Of a DNA stretch of 10,132 nt, positions 1 to 5,881 are shown piece after piece. Source of the DNA: an uncultured Roseburia sp. (GTDB taxonomy: Bacteria; Bacillota; Clostridia; Lachnospirales; Lachnospiraceae); the NCBI GenBank assembly GCA_934358955.1, contig CAKRLC010000096.1:1-10132 (forward strand), written 5' to 3'. Below the pieces are notes generated by a model. The model made no database searches and had not been told where the DNA came from. It was given only the letters and a program-made list of their open reading frames with translations. Made by a program: the position numbers and the translations under genes. Position 1 is the first letter of the stretch; each line of letters starts with the position of its first letter.

Positions 1-9
1 TTACCACAA

Positions 10-45
10 AAATAGGACCTTTCGCATGAACGAATGGTCCTATTT
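10..45 (-). terminator. Hairpin terminator after the aminopeptidase operon
   Basis: A ten-base arm at 10-19 (AAATAGGACC on plus) pairs with 36-45. An inner TTCG/CGAA stem (21-24 with 31-34) closes a six-base loop. Read on minus, the stem runs directly into five T residues (positions 12-8). On plus it runs into a TTTCTTTT tract, so it could stop transcription in both directions. It lies about 35 bp past the aminopeptidase stop codon and is the likely end of the pyrE-led operon. Confidence 0.8.
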
Positions 46-51
46 CTTTTA

Positions 52-77
52 GGGACTTATTTCACAGCCCCTTTTTT
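52..77 (+). terminator. Plus-facing terminator-like hairpin
   Basis: GGGACT at 52-57 pairs with AGCCCC at 66-71 (one mismatch, eight-base loop) and is followed by six T residues at 72-77 on plus. It would serve a plus-strand gene lying left of the window. On minus it has an A tract upstream and no T tract, so it is not expected to stop the aminopeptidase operon. Together with the neighbouring hairpin it suggests convergent transcription at this edge. Confidence 0.5.
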
Positions 78-80
78 ATC

Positions 81-2108
81 TTAGCAATCTAATGGCTTAT
101 TCAGTTCTTCAATTCCTGCAAGTACAAAACGTCCGTCAGAAATAATGTCTTCTGTCGTTCCATCCTTGCGGATCACTGTGATCTTGTCAAGTTCGTCATA
201 CGGGATCGTGATATCCGTATGGCAGTTAAAATATGCCTTGCTCATATCCTCATTACGAAGTCTGGAGAAATCATTGTCTCTTGCAACGATCTGTTTTCCA
301 TCCGGGTTATAAGTAACCATATCTTCCTCATGGGAATAGCAGGTATCACCCACTGCAAAATGAGGTCCTGTCTTCTCAGCAATCAGGATCGGCAGCTTAT
401 CTGCAATATCAAAATCTCTTGCCATACGGTAAGCAGTGGTGTTGGTTCCGATCGCGAACTCACCCATTGGAAGAGTCTCATGGTTCATTAAAACATTCTC
501 TTTGATATACTTTTTGCAGTCTTCTTCTTTTTCAAAGTTCGTGCAGGTGTAATCCTTGATCACACCGTCTTCAAAATCAATTTCCAGATTCAGGTACTTC
601 AGTTCATTTAAATAAACCTGGCTTACAAATAACTTTCCGGTCGTTCCCTTTAATACCGGGGAAGTAAATACTTCACCTACCGGGATATTCACATCTGCAA
701 CACAGTTTTCAAATGCTGTTTCCTTTGCTGCATCCGCTAATGGCCAGATAGAAACATACAGGTCTGTTTTATTGCCATTCTTTCCTGTGATGTGTACCTT
801 CTCTGCCTGATCTAACACATCGATGATCTTCTGCTGCATATTCTGATACAATGTATAGTCTAATGTATTGATCTTCACCGTCTCAGCAAAAATCTCCTTA
901 AACTTCTCACCGATCTCCGGTACCGGATAAGCAATGATCGTAAAGCTGCGCTCCTCGCCGATAATATACTGGTTCATGATCTGTCCGGACATACTCATAT
1001 CATAAACACTTAACTGCTGCTGTTTTTCATTCAGCTTCAGTACTTCCTTCTTGGTCTCCGGTGAAAATGGTGTCTCACCAAATACTTCGATCACAGCAGG
1101 GCCGGCCTGTCCGTTTGCTTTCTTCTTCATCTCTTCAAAAGAAGTCTTCATCACTTCCAGACGGCGTTCCACATAAGCCTTATCATAATACAGTGCCTTG
1201 TCTTCCTTATGGTCATAATCATACTGCTTATTTGCCGCAGAAGAAACTGCGCGCATCGTTACCTTCAAATTCAGCTTTTCCAGATTCTTCACAGCCGCAC
1301 GTACCATGCGCTCGAAACCGATCGGATAGCGTACCTGCGCTGTTGTCTTCTTAGACAGATCCTTTCCGGTAGCCGCAAAACCGATCCGGTAGCCTTCGGT
1401 ATAAGTATCTGCCATTGCCTGGATCTCTTCCTCTGTCATCGCATTTAAAAATGCTGAGATCTCAACCTCATTTCTTCCGATATGCATGCCATACTGGTAA
1501 AGGTAGCGTGGATCGTTCAAATCAGAGTTCATAACGATCTGATATAAAAAGTCCTCGTCTTCATCCACGATCTCGCGAAGCATCTCACCGATAAAAATCT
1601 CACTGTAATCGTGGGCGTACCAGTAAATCGCCTGCTCGATCGCTTTCTTATCAATGCCTTCTTTTTCTTCAAAATAATTATAAATCTCGACAAATAATTC
1701 TGCCGTGATCGTTACATTCATCTTCTTTCCGGCGAATGCATCCGTAATGCGTTTTCTGCATTCTGCATACAGCACAGATAAAATCTGTCCGTATTCTTCC
1801 CCGAGTTTTTCAACGGCATAGGATGGATTTCCATAGCTTGAGCCATAATGCTCTGCTGTGATATCCGCGTAAAGAGCTGTAGTTCTCTCTTCGCACTCTG
1901 CAAGAGTAGCATCCTTTAAGCTGTCTGCCCCTGCTTTTTCCACAATGTCTGCAAGCATCTGTAAAAATGCTGCTGTCTTTTTAAAATAATCCTCAAATGT
2001 CTCCGGCACATCTGTTTCCTTTGCGATCTCGCCAATGCGTTCCATCACAAGAGAAAAACGTTCCTCTGCCTGCTCATTTGATTCTTTGTAAAGCTCTTTG
2101 TATCCCAT
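81..2108 (-). CDS. M29-family metalloaminopeptidase with long N-terminal extension
   Basis: Probable cytoplasmic aminopeptidase that removes N-terminal residues from peptides using a two-metal centre (peptidase family M29, as in AmpS and aminopeptidase T). No signal peptide is seen. The C-terminal part has the family landmarks in order and with about the expected spacing: Glu479 in NIPVGEVFTSP, Glu550 in GEFAIGTN, His583 in EKTGPHFAVG, Tyr591, then His630 and Asp632 in CHTDITIP. These match the known metal ligands and catalytic tyrosine of the family. At 675 residues it is much longer than the roughly 410 of classical members. Residues 1 to about 260 form an extra, mostly helical, acidic N-terminal region that I do not recognise; long versions of this kind are familiar in Lachnospiraceae. 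The start is the ATG at 2108, with AAAGGAA about 5-8 bases upstream. It is the last gene of the operon, 22 bp after the small membrane protein. Confidence 0.87.
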   Translation of the reverse strand: MGYKELYKESNEQAEERFSLVMERIGEIAKETDVPETFEDYFKKTAAFLQMLADIVEKAGADSLKDATLAECEERTTALYADITAEHYGSSYGNPSYAVEKLGEEYGQILSVLYAECRKRITDAFAGKKMNVTITAELFVEIYNYFEEKEGIDKKAIEQAIYWYAHDYSEIFIGEMLREIVDEDEDFLYQIVMNSDLNDPRYLYQYGMHIGRNEVEISAFLNAMTEEEIQAMADTYTEGYRIGFAATGKDLSKKTTAQVRYPIGFERMVRAAVKNLEKLNLKVTMRAVSSAANKQYDYDHKEDKALYYDKAYVERRLEVMKTSFEEMKKKANGQAGPAVIEVFGETPFSPETKKEVLKLNEKQQQLSVYDMSMSGQIMNQYIIGEERSFTIIAYPVPEIGEKFKEIFAETVKINTLDYTLYQNMQQKIIDVLDQAEKVHITGKNGNKTDLYVSIWPLADAAKETAFENCVADVNIPVGEVFTSPVLKGTTGKLFVSQVYLNELKYLNLEIDFEDGVIKDYTCTNFEKEEDCKKYIKENVLMNHETLPMGEFAIGTNTTAYRMARDFDIADKLPILIAEKTGPHFAVGDTCYSHEEDMVTYNPDGKQIVARDNDFSRLRNEDMSKAYFNCHTDITIPYDELDKITVIRKDGTTEDIISDGRFVLAGIEELNKPLDC

Positions 2109-2130
2109 GATAATTCCTTTCGTCTTCCTT

Positions 2131-2478
2131 CTAAGCAGAAAATACTCTCATCATGCCTTCCACATAAAGCACGATCCATGTTCCTGCTGCTAAAAATGAC
2201 ATCACTGTCGATGCATATGGAAAAAGTTTAAACGATTCTTCCTCCTTCAGGCTCTTAACTGCGATCACAGCTGAGACAAAAGAAAGAAGCATCGAGCACA
2301 CCCCAGCACTTCCAAGGTACATGCTGCCATTTCCATTATTATGGTAAGAATTTGACACTACATAGATAAAAATGCCAATAGAGAGTGCTGACAATAAAAA
2401 TGCCAGTACTCCCTTCTTAGATTGCGTCTTTTCTGTAAATTTATATCCTCGTCTTCTGCGTTTTCTGATTGCCATCAT
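2131..2478 (-). CDS. Small two- or three-helix membrane protein, function unknown (possibly DUF6142-like)
   Basis: A 115-residue protein with a very basic N-terminus (MMAIRKRRRRGYKF), then hydrophobic segments at about residues 26-43, 56-73 and 88-108. It is therefore an integral membrane protein whose basic N-terminus is probably cytoplasmic by the positive-inside rule. The second and third segments are joined by a short charged loop (SLKEEESFK). No catalytic motif is visible. It resembles small uncharacterised Lachnospiraceae membrane proteins, possibly DUF6142, but I name that family from memory with low certainty. A GGAG at 2485-2488 lies 6 bases before the first ATG and 9 before the second, so either may be used. 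It sits 55 bp after the VanZ-like gene and 22 bp before the aminopeptidase on the same strand, which supports cotranscription. Confidence 0.75.
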   Translation of the reverse strand: MMAIRKRRRRGYKFTEKTQSKKGVLAFLLSALSIGIFIYVVSNSYHNNGNGSMYLGSAGVCSMLLSFVSAVIAVKSLKEEESFKLFPYASTVMSFLAAGTWIVLYVEGMMRVFSA

Positions 2479-2491
2479 TGATTACTCCAAC

Positions 2492-2530
2492 CGTGCTTTT
2501 CTTCTCGGATCCCTGATATCCGAAAGCACG
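2492..2530. repeat. Intercistronic hairpin between the VanZ-like gene and the small membrane gene
   Basis: CGTGCTTT at 2492-2499 pairs with AAAGCACG at 2523-2530, and CGGAT at 2506-2510 pairs with ATCCG at 2518-2522. A six-base bulge interrupts one arm and the loop has seven bases. It begins just after the TAA of the VanZ-like gene. The T run (2531-2535) is on the plus side, so for the minus-strand operon it is not a classical terminator. It may pause polymerase, stabilise the upstream mRNA end, or stop antisense transcription. Confidence 0.6.
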
Positions 2531-2533
2531 TTT

Positions 2534-3049
2534 TTACTGTCTGTTCCCACTATTTCCGGTTTTTTCTGTCTTTCTTCTCAAATACAGGACGCCCTTGCAT
2601 ACAAGATACCCAAGCAGACCTCCAATCGTGTTTAAGAGCAGGTCATCCACATCAAAGCTGCCCACCTTGAGCACCAGCTGAAGCAGCTCGACCAAAAGAC
2701 TCAGTTCAAAACTATAAAGCACCGTGATCCAAAGCTTTCTGCAGCGGCTCGCATAAATCGGGAGAAATGCCCCAAACGGCATAAATGCAATAATATTGCC
2801 CCAGATATTCAGCACAACCGCTTTCCAGCCAAGTATCCTGCGATAAATAATAAACCTCTTAATCTCATGAAATGGGATCAGATTATAGTGATATGCTCTT
2901 TCTGAATATGTTCTTCCCAGCTCCTCTGAAAAAAACAAAAAATAAAACAATACAATAAAGTAAAGCAGAAAAAACAATGCTGCCACGACCCTGTGTCTTC
3001 CGTTACGAATCAGCGGCCGATCCCCGCCTTTTTTCTTATTTGCAGCCAT
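2534..3049 (-). CDS. VanZ-like membrane protein
   Basis: Probable integral membrane protein of the VanZ-like family. VanZ itself gives low-level teicoplanin resistance by an unclear mechanism, and most relatives have no known function. From the ATG at 3049 it is 171 residues. A lysine-rich start (AANKKKGG) is followed by four hydrophobic segments. The family signature is visible: NIIAFMPFGAFLP in helix two, ELLQLVLKVGSFDVDDLLLN, then a glycine-rich last helix (TIGGLLGYLV). A basic tail follows (LRRKTEKTG). The start at 3049 gives a 14-bp overlap with the pyrE stop, usual for coupled genes; its ribosome site is weak (AAGAG, too close). An ATG at 3091 has GGAAAAG upstream but would overlap pyrE by 56 bp. 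It lies second in the operon. Nothing nearby suggests a glycopeptide-resistance cluster. Confidence 0.85.
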   Translation of the reverse strand: MAANKKKGGDRPLIRNGRHRVVAALFFLLYFIVLFYFLFFSEELGRTYSERAYHYNLIPFHEIKRFIIYRRILGWKAVVLNIWGNIIAFMPFGAFLPIYASRCRKLWITVLYSFELSLLVELLQLVLKVGSFDVDDLLLNTIGGLLGYLVCKGVLYLRRKTEKTGNSGNRQ

Positions 3050-3716
3050 ACTCTTCGTAGTATTTGTCAATTGCAGCTTTGATCTCGTCATTGATCACAA
3101 CTTTTCCGTTATGCTCTTTGTTATATAAATACTCTGTTACTTCTGCCATTGTAACAATTGCTTTTCCTTCAAAGCCATATTTTTCTTTGATCTCATCTAA
3201 CGCGCTTACTTTTCCGCCCTGTCCGACTTCCATACGGTTCAAGCTTACCATAAGACCAACGATTTCTACATTTGCAGCGCCTTTTACCTTCGGTACTGTC
3301 TCTTCCATAGATTTTCCGGAAGTAGTAACGTCTTCGATCATAACCACTCTGTCACCATCTTTTAAGCTGCTTCCAAGGAAACCACCCTTGTCAGCTCCGT
3401 GATCCTTTGCTTCTTTTCTGTCAGAGCAGTAACGGATCTCTTTTCCGTAAAGCTCGCTGTATGCAATTGCTGTAACAACTGCAAGCGGGATTCCTTTATA
3501 TGCCGGTCCAAACAGGACGTCAAAATCATCCCCATAATTAGCATGGATCGCTTTTGCATAATATTCTCCGAGTCTCTTTAACTGGGAACCTGTCACATAA
3601 GCTCCTGCATTCATGAAAAATGGGGACTTACGTCCACTCTTTAATGTAAAATCACCAAATTTTAATACATCACTTTCTACCATAAAGTCGATAAATTCGC
3701 TCTTATATGCTTCCAT
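3036..3716 (-). CDS. pyrE: Orotate phosphoribosyltransferase
   Basis: Cytoplasmic enzyme of de novo pyrimidine synthesis; it joins orotate to PRPP to give OMP and pyrophosphate. The 226-residue product has the PRPP-binding loop VVMIEDVTTSGKSMEE, with the paired acids, TTSGKS turn and following helix of type I phosphoribosyltransferases. Earlier it has the N-terminal orotate-site pattern LKSGRKSPFFMNAG, then FGPAYKGIPLA and the flexible catalytic-loop region around DRKEAKDHGADKGG. The ATG at 3716 is preferred because AGGAGG at 3725-3730 lies 8 bases before it. A TTG two codons upstream is too near that site. It is the first gene after a strong promoter. The rest of the pathway is not in the window, and no PyrR-type attenuator or uracil-responsive leader is seen in the short leader of about 50 bases. 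Confidence 0.97.
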   Translation of the reverse strand: MEAYKSEFIDFMVESDVLKFGDFTLKSGRKSPFFMNAGAYVTGSQLKRLGEYYAKAIHANYGDDFDVLFGPAYKGIPLAVVTAIAYSELYGKEIRYCSDRKEAKDHGADKGGFLGSSLKDGDRVVMIEDVTTSGKSMEETVPKVKGAANVEIVGLMVSLNRMEVGQGGKVSALDEIKEKYGFEGKAIVTMAEVTEYLYNKEHNGKVVINDEIKAAIDKYYEEYGCK

Positions 3717-3724
3717 TTCCAAAT

Positions 3725-3730
3725 CCTCCT
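3725..3730 (-). promoter_or_regulatory. pyrE ribosome binding site
   Basis: AGGAGG on minus, preceded by an A, 8 bases from the ATG at 3716. This decides the start in favour of that ATG over the TTG at 3722, which would leave only two bases. Confidence 0.9.
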
Positions 3731-3772
3731 TATTTTAAGTCATTCCAAAAAAGTTCACAAACTCACCAATTT

Positions 3773-3801
3773 AGTATAGCATTTCATGCCCGCTTTTTCA
3801 A
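3773..3801 (-). promoter_or_regulatory. pyrE promoter, sigma-A type
   Basis: The -35 box TTGAAA (minus, 3801-3796) and the -10 box TATACT (3778-3773) are separated by exactly 17 bases. Transcription should start near 3766, leaving a leader of about 50 bases before the pyrE ATG. The close match to consensus suggests steady, fairly strong expression of the operon. Confidence 0.88.
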
Positions 3802-3860
3802 CTAACATTCACTTTTTGAAAAATGTACACCTTTGGCTTGAATATAATGATAATAAAAGT

Positions 3861-3906
3861 CAAAAAATCAGCACCTCCAGAAAAAGAAATCTCTTTCCTT
3901 CGGTGC
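3861..3906 (-). terminator. Terminator of the SPKTG surface-protein gene
   Basis: On minus, GCACC (3906-3902) pairs with GGTGC (3875-3871). Inner AAAGA/TCTTT segments can also pair across a T-rich loop. The stem is followed by TGATTTTTTG (3870-3861). It lies 84 bp past the surface-protein stop and upstream of the pyrE promoter, so it separates the two same-strand transcription units. Confidence 0.65.
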
Positions 3907-3950
3907 TTTGTCTATTATAGTTCTTAGTATTTACTCGGAAGAATTGCCTT

Positions 3951-3978
3951 TATATCTGATACAGAATAATCCGATATA
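3951..3978. repeat. AT-rich inverted repeat after the surface-protein stop
   Basis: TATATCTGAT at 3951-3960 pairs with ATCCGATATA at 3969-3978 with nine matches of ten and an eight-base loop. It begins about 12 bp after the stop codon at 3990. It lacks a T tract on minus, so it is more likely an mRNA 3'-end structure than a terminator, or it may be chance in AT-rich DNA. Confidence 0.4.
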
Positions 3979-3989
3979 TTTCTTTCACA

Positions 3990-5648
3990 CTATATTCTGC
4001 TGCGATATTTTAATACACCTATACAGCTTCCGGTTGAAATCAACGCTACAAGCCACAGGAGCATCAGCATAGGACTCTGCTCCCCTGTTTTCGGGCTTGC
4101 CTGCGCAGCATCTGCAGCCGTGCCACCTGCTGTGCCTCCGCCAGATGTATTGCTATCTGTCGTACTTCCGCTTGTTATACTTCCTCCGGATGTATTGCTG
4201 CCCGCCTTACTTCCTCCTGCGGTACTTCCTCCGGATGTATTGCTGCCTGCCGTACTTCCACCTGTTGTACTACCGCCTGCTGTGCTTCCACCTGTTGTAC
4301 TACCGCCTGTCGTGCTTCCTCCTGCGGTACTTCCACCTGTCGTGCTTCCGCCTGAGCCAGCTGATTTTACGACAGAAAAGCCTGTGCTACAGCTGCCATC
4401 CGTATACAGGAATGTCAACGTGTGTGTACCGGACGAAAGTGTCTTTAAATACTCCGGCTTTATCGTTACGATCGTAGAACCGGATACTGCGGTATAGTTT
4501 GATGGATCCACTGTAACACCGTCTACCTGCAAGCCGGTAAACTTTGCAAAATCACCATTTGCGCGGATTGTCAGTGCCGTGTCGTCATCTGTTTCTTCTA
4601 TCCAGGAGCTGTTTGCACCGTTGATCACCTGATAGTCTGCTGCTTTTGGTGAGAACCAATACAATGCTGCTGCAAACATCTTTTTGCCATCCTGGCCTAC
4701 CGACAGATTTCTGCTGTCGATCGCTTTTCCATTCATGGAAAATGTCAGTCCGTCCCCAACAGATACAAAGCTTCTGCCATTCGTAGCCTGAAGCAGCACA
4801 CTGTACATATAATGCTTTCCTTCTTCAAAGGTTGTAAGCTTCTTATCATCGGAAAGCGCTGTATTCAGGCTTTCATCGGAATACCAGAATTTTACCGGAA
4901 CAAGCTCATCTCCCGTCTGCTCCATTTCTTCCCAGTATTCATATTCCACTTCATAATTGGCTGCATTCTGATCCATCTTTTCCATAGATGCTTTCGGAGC
5001 ATCTCCTGCCATATAAGCAACATAGGCATTGATCTGCACATCCTTTATTCCGGTCGTCTCTGCTCCACCGGAAGCATCCGTTGCTTTTACTGTGATGCCA
5101 TCCACAGCGATCGTCAGCGTTTTTTTATCTTCGGAAAGCCTCGGCGCATCCCATGATACCGGCAAACTGTGATTTCCGTCACAGATAAAAGTCACACTGC
5201 CTGCGCTATAGCTGTCCGGATTGGCAAATGCATCTGAAAAAACAAATCCGTCTTTTGCCTGCAGCACTGCGACATAATTATAAGTCATTCCGTCTATTGG
5301 TGCCGGATGATCTGCATCTGAGCGTCTGATACTGTATCCTTCTGTGCTCCAGATCTCGTCGATCAATTCCATCTGTCCGGCACATGCGGAATTCGGGTTC
5401 ACTTCCCCGGTAAATGCAATCGGGGTTCCGGCCACAAGATTCTTCCATATATTTCCGATATCCACCGTCTCGATCACCTGCCCTGCTGCCGGTACAACTG
5501 CTCCGTCATTACTGCCTGACACAACAGGCGGTGCAGCAGCTCCATCAGCACCCTCTGCCGGATCGGCGAATACCGCTGTCTGCGTCATCAGAAACGTCAT
5601 GCACACTGCGCAGAGCACTGCAAGCCTTCCCATGATTTTTTTCTTCAT
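3990..5648 (-). CDS. Secreted SPKTG cell-wall-anchored surface protein
   Basis: A 552-residue exported protein that should be linked to peptidoglycan by a sortase. It starts with MKKKIMGR, a hydrophobic stretch and a probable signal peptidase cut after TAVFA. Two related segments follow, at about residues 120-190 and 278-335: each has a Y-Y-V-LQA-G-F start and a later F-G stretch, suggesting an internal duplication. Residues about 340-440 resemble an Ig-like module common in Lachnospiraceae surface proteins (NGANSSW, FTGLQVDG, SGSTIVTIKPEYLKTLSSGTH). Then comes an 80-residue Gly-Ser-Thr spacer, the sorting motif SPKTG at 518-522, a hydrophobic helix and the basic tail KYRSRI. The start at 5648 is chosen because AGGAGG lies 8 bases upstream; an in-frame ATG ten codons earlier has none. 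It is divergent from the HTH gene. Ligand and role are unknown; adhesion is a guess. Confidence 0.88.
   Translation of the reverse strand: MKKKIMGRLAVLCAVCMTFLMTQTAVFADPAEGADGAAAPPVVSGSNDGAVVPAAGQVIETVDIGNIWKNLVAGTPIAFTGEVNPNSACAGQMELIDEIWSTEGYSIRRSDADHPAPIDGMTYNYVAVLQAKDGFVFSDAFANPDSYSAGSVTFICDGNHSLPVSWDAPRLSEDKKTLTIAVDGITVKATDASGGAETTGIKDVQINAYVAYMAGDAPKASMEKMDQNAANYEVEYEYWEEMEQTGDELVPVKFWYSDESLNTALSDDKKLTTFEEGKHYMYSVLLQATNGRSFVSVGDGLTFSMNGKAIDSRNLSVGQDGKKMFAAALYWFSPKAADYQVINGANSSWIEETDDDTALTIRANGDFAKFTGLQVDGVTVDPSNYTAVSGSTIVTIKPEYLKTLSSGTHTLTFLYTDGSCSTGFSVVKSAGSGGSTTGGSTAGGSTTGGSTTGGSTAGGSTTGGSTAGSNTSGGSTAGGSKAGSNTSGGSITSGSTTDSNTSGGGTAGGTAADAAQASPKTGEQSPMLMLLWLVALISTGSCIGVLKYRSRI
4113..4352 (-). 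repeat. 15-bp tandem repeat coding for Gly-Gly-Ser-Thr pentapeptides
   Basis: About 16 copies of a 15-base unit encode GGSTT or GGSTA, with drifted copies (GSNTS, GGSKA, SGSTT, DSNTS) nearer the C-terminus. The N-terminal copies are the most uniform. It forms a flexible wall-spanning spacer before the sorting motif. Because the unit is a multiple of three, gain or loss of copies changes spacer length without a frameshift. Confidence 0.9.
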
Positions 5649-5656
5649 AAAAAATA

Positions 5657-5662
5657 CCTCCT
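5657..5662 (-). promoter_or_regulatory. Ribosome binding site of the SPKTG gene
   Basis: AGGAGG on minus, 8 bases before the ATG at 5648. This rules against the longer in-frame start at 5678 and places the signal peptide at the true N-terminus. Confidence 0.9.
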
Positions 5663-5691
5663 TCTTTTGTCCATCCATACTTCATACAACC

Positions 5692-5720
5692 ATTATAGCG
5701 TTCCTTCTGCCTGCACCGGT
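5692..5720 (-). promoter_or_regulatory. Promoter of the SPKTG gene with poor -35 box
   Basis: A perfect TATAAT lies on minus at 5697-5692, giving a start near 5685 and a leader of about 37 bases. At 17-base spacing the -35 position (5720-5715) reads ACCGGT, far from TTGACA, and no extended -10 TG is present. A strong -10 with a poor -35 fits a promoter that needs an activator. The -35 position overlaps the outer arm of the nearby dyad. Confidence 0.65.
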
Positions 5721-5762
5721 TTTTCTTTCCAAAAAGTCAATGACAATATGGAAATTCCGGTG
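5714..5762. promoter_or_regulatory. Nested dyad-symmetric element between divergent promoters (candidate operator)
   Basis: Three inverted pairs share nearly one centre. GTCA (5736-5739) and TGAC (5741-5744) flank a central A at 5740. TTTCC (5726-5730) faces GGAAA (5750-5754), also centred on 5740. CACCGG (5714-5719) faces CCGGTG (5757-5762), centred on 5738. The element lies about 55 bp upstream of both inferred transcription starts, and its outer arms reach the -35 position of each promoter. It is the best candidate binding site for the tandem-HTH protein encoded beside it; that link is inference. Confidence 0.65.
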
Positions 5763-5790
5763 TGACAGAAACACGTCCGCACGTTATAAT
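5762..5790 (+). promoter_or_regulatory. Promoter of the tandem-HTH gene
   Basis: The -35 box GTGACA (5762-5767) and a perfect -10 TATAAT (5785-5790) are spaced by exactly 17 bases. The start should be near 5797, leaving a leader of about 85 bases. The in-frame GTG at 5762 is thus part of the promoter and cannot be the translation start. Confidence 0.85.
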
Positions 5791-5825
5791 AAAGTCAGTT
5801 ACAAATACCAGATTCCATTATCCGC

Positions 5826-5857
5826 TTGCACAAAATACCGCAGGCTTCACAGTGCAA
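5826..5857 (+). repeat. Short inverted repeat in the HTH-gene leader
   Basis: TTGCAC at 5826-5831 pairs with GTGCAA at 5852-5857 across a 20-base loop, ending about 10 bases before the ribosome site. It could be a leader stem or a second protein-binding site. The arms are short and chance cannot be excluded. Confidence 0.3.
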
Positions 5858-5867
5858 AACATTCCGG

Positions 5868-5873
5868 AAGGAG
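5868..5873 (+). promoter_or_regulatory. Ribosome binding site of the tandem-HTH gene
   Basis: AAGGAG ends 8 bases before the ATG at 5882. Together with the upstream promoter this fixes the start at the ATG and removes 40 residues of an open frame that runs back into the promoter. Confidence 0.9.
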
Positions 5874-5881
5874 CATACATT

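Noticed and set aside
2534..3049. Glycopeptide-resistance role for the VanZ-like gene
   Set aside because: No van ligase, dehydrogenase, dipeptidase or two-component system is nearby, and VanZ-like proteins are common in Firmicutes outside resistance clusters.
3803..3828. Partial dyad ACATT...AATGT just upstream of the pyrE -35 box
   Set aside because: The arms are five AT-rich bases and the match breaks down beyond them; chance is likely in this AT-rich stretch.
4097..4497. Open frames on plus rich in Pro/Leu/Val or Tyr/Leu/Cys opposite the repeat array
   Set aside because: They are the antisense reading of the 15-bp repeat, which stays open only because the repeat has no stop in those frames. 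No ribosome site is present.
5649..5678. Longer start of the SPKTG protein (MDGQKKEVFF)
   Set aside because: The ribosome site lies inside this stretch, 8 bases before the next ATG, and the extension would spoil the signal peptide.
5762..5881. Forty extra N-terminal residues for the HTH protein, starting at a GTG
   Set aside because: The GTG lies in the -35 box of a good promoter, and AAGGAG with ideal spacing precedes the ATG at 5882.
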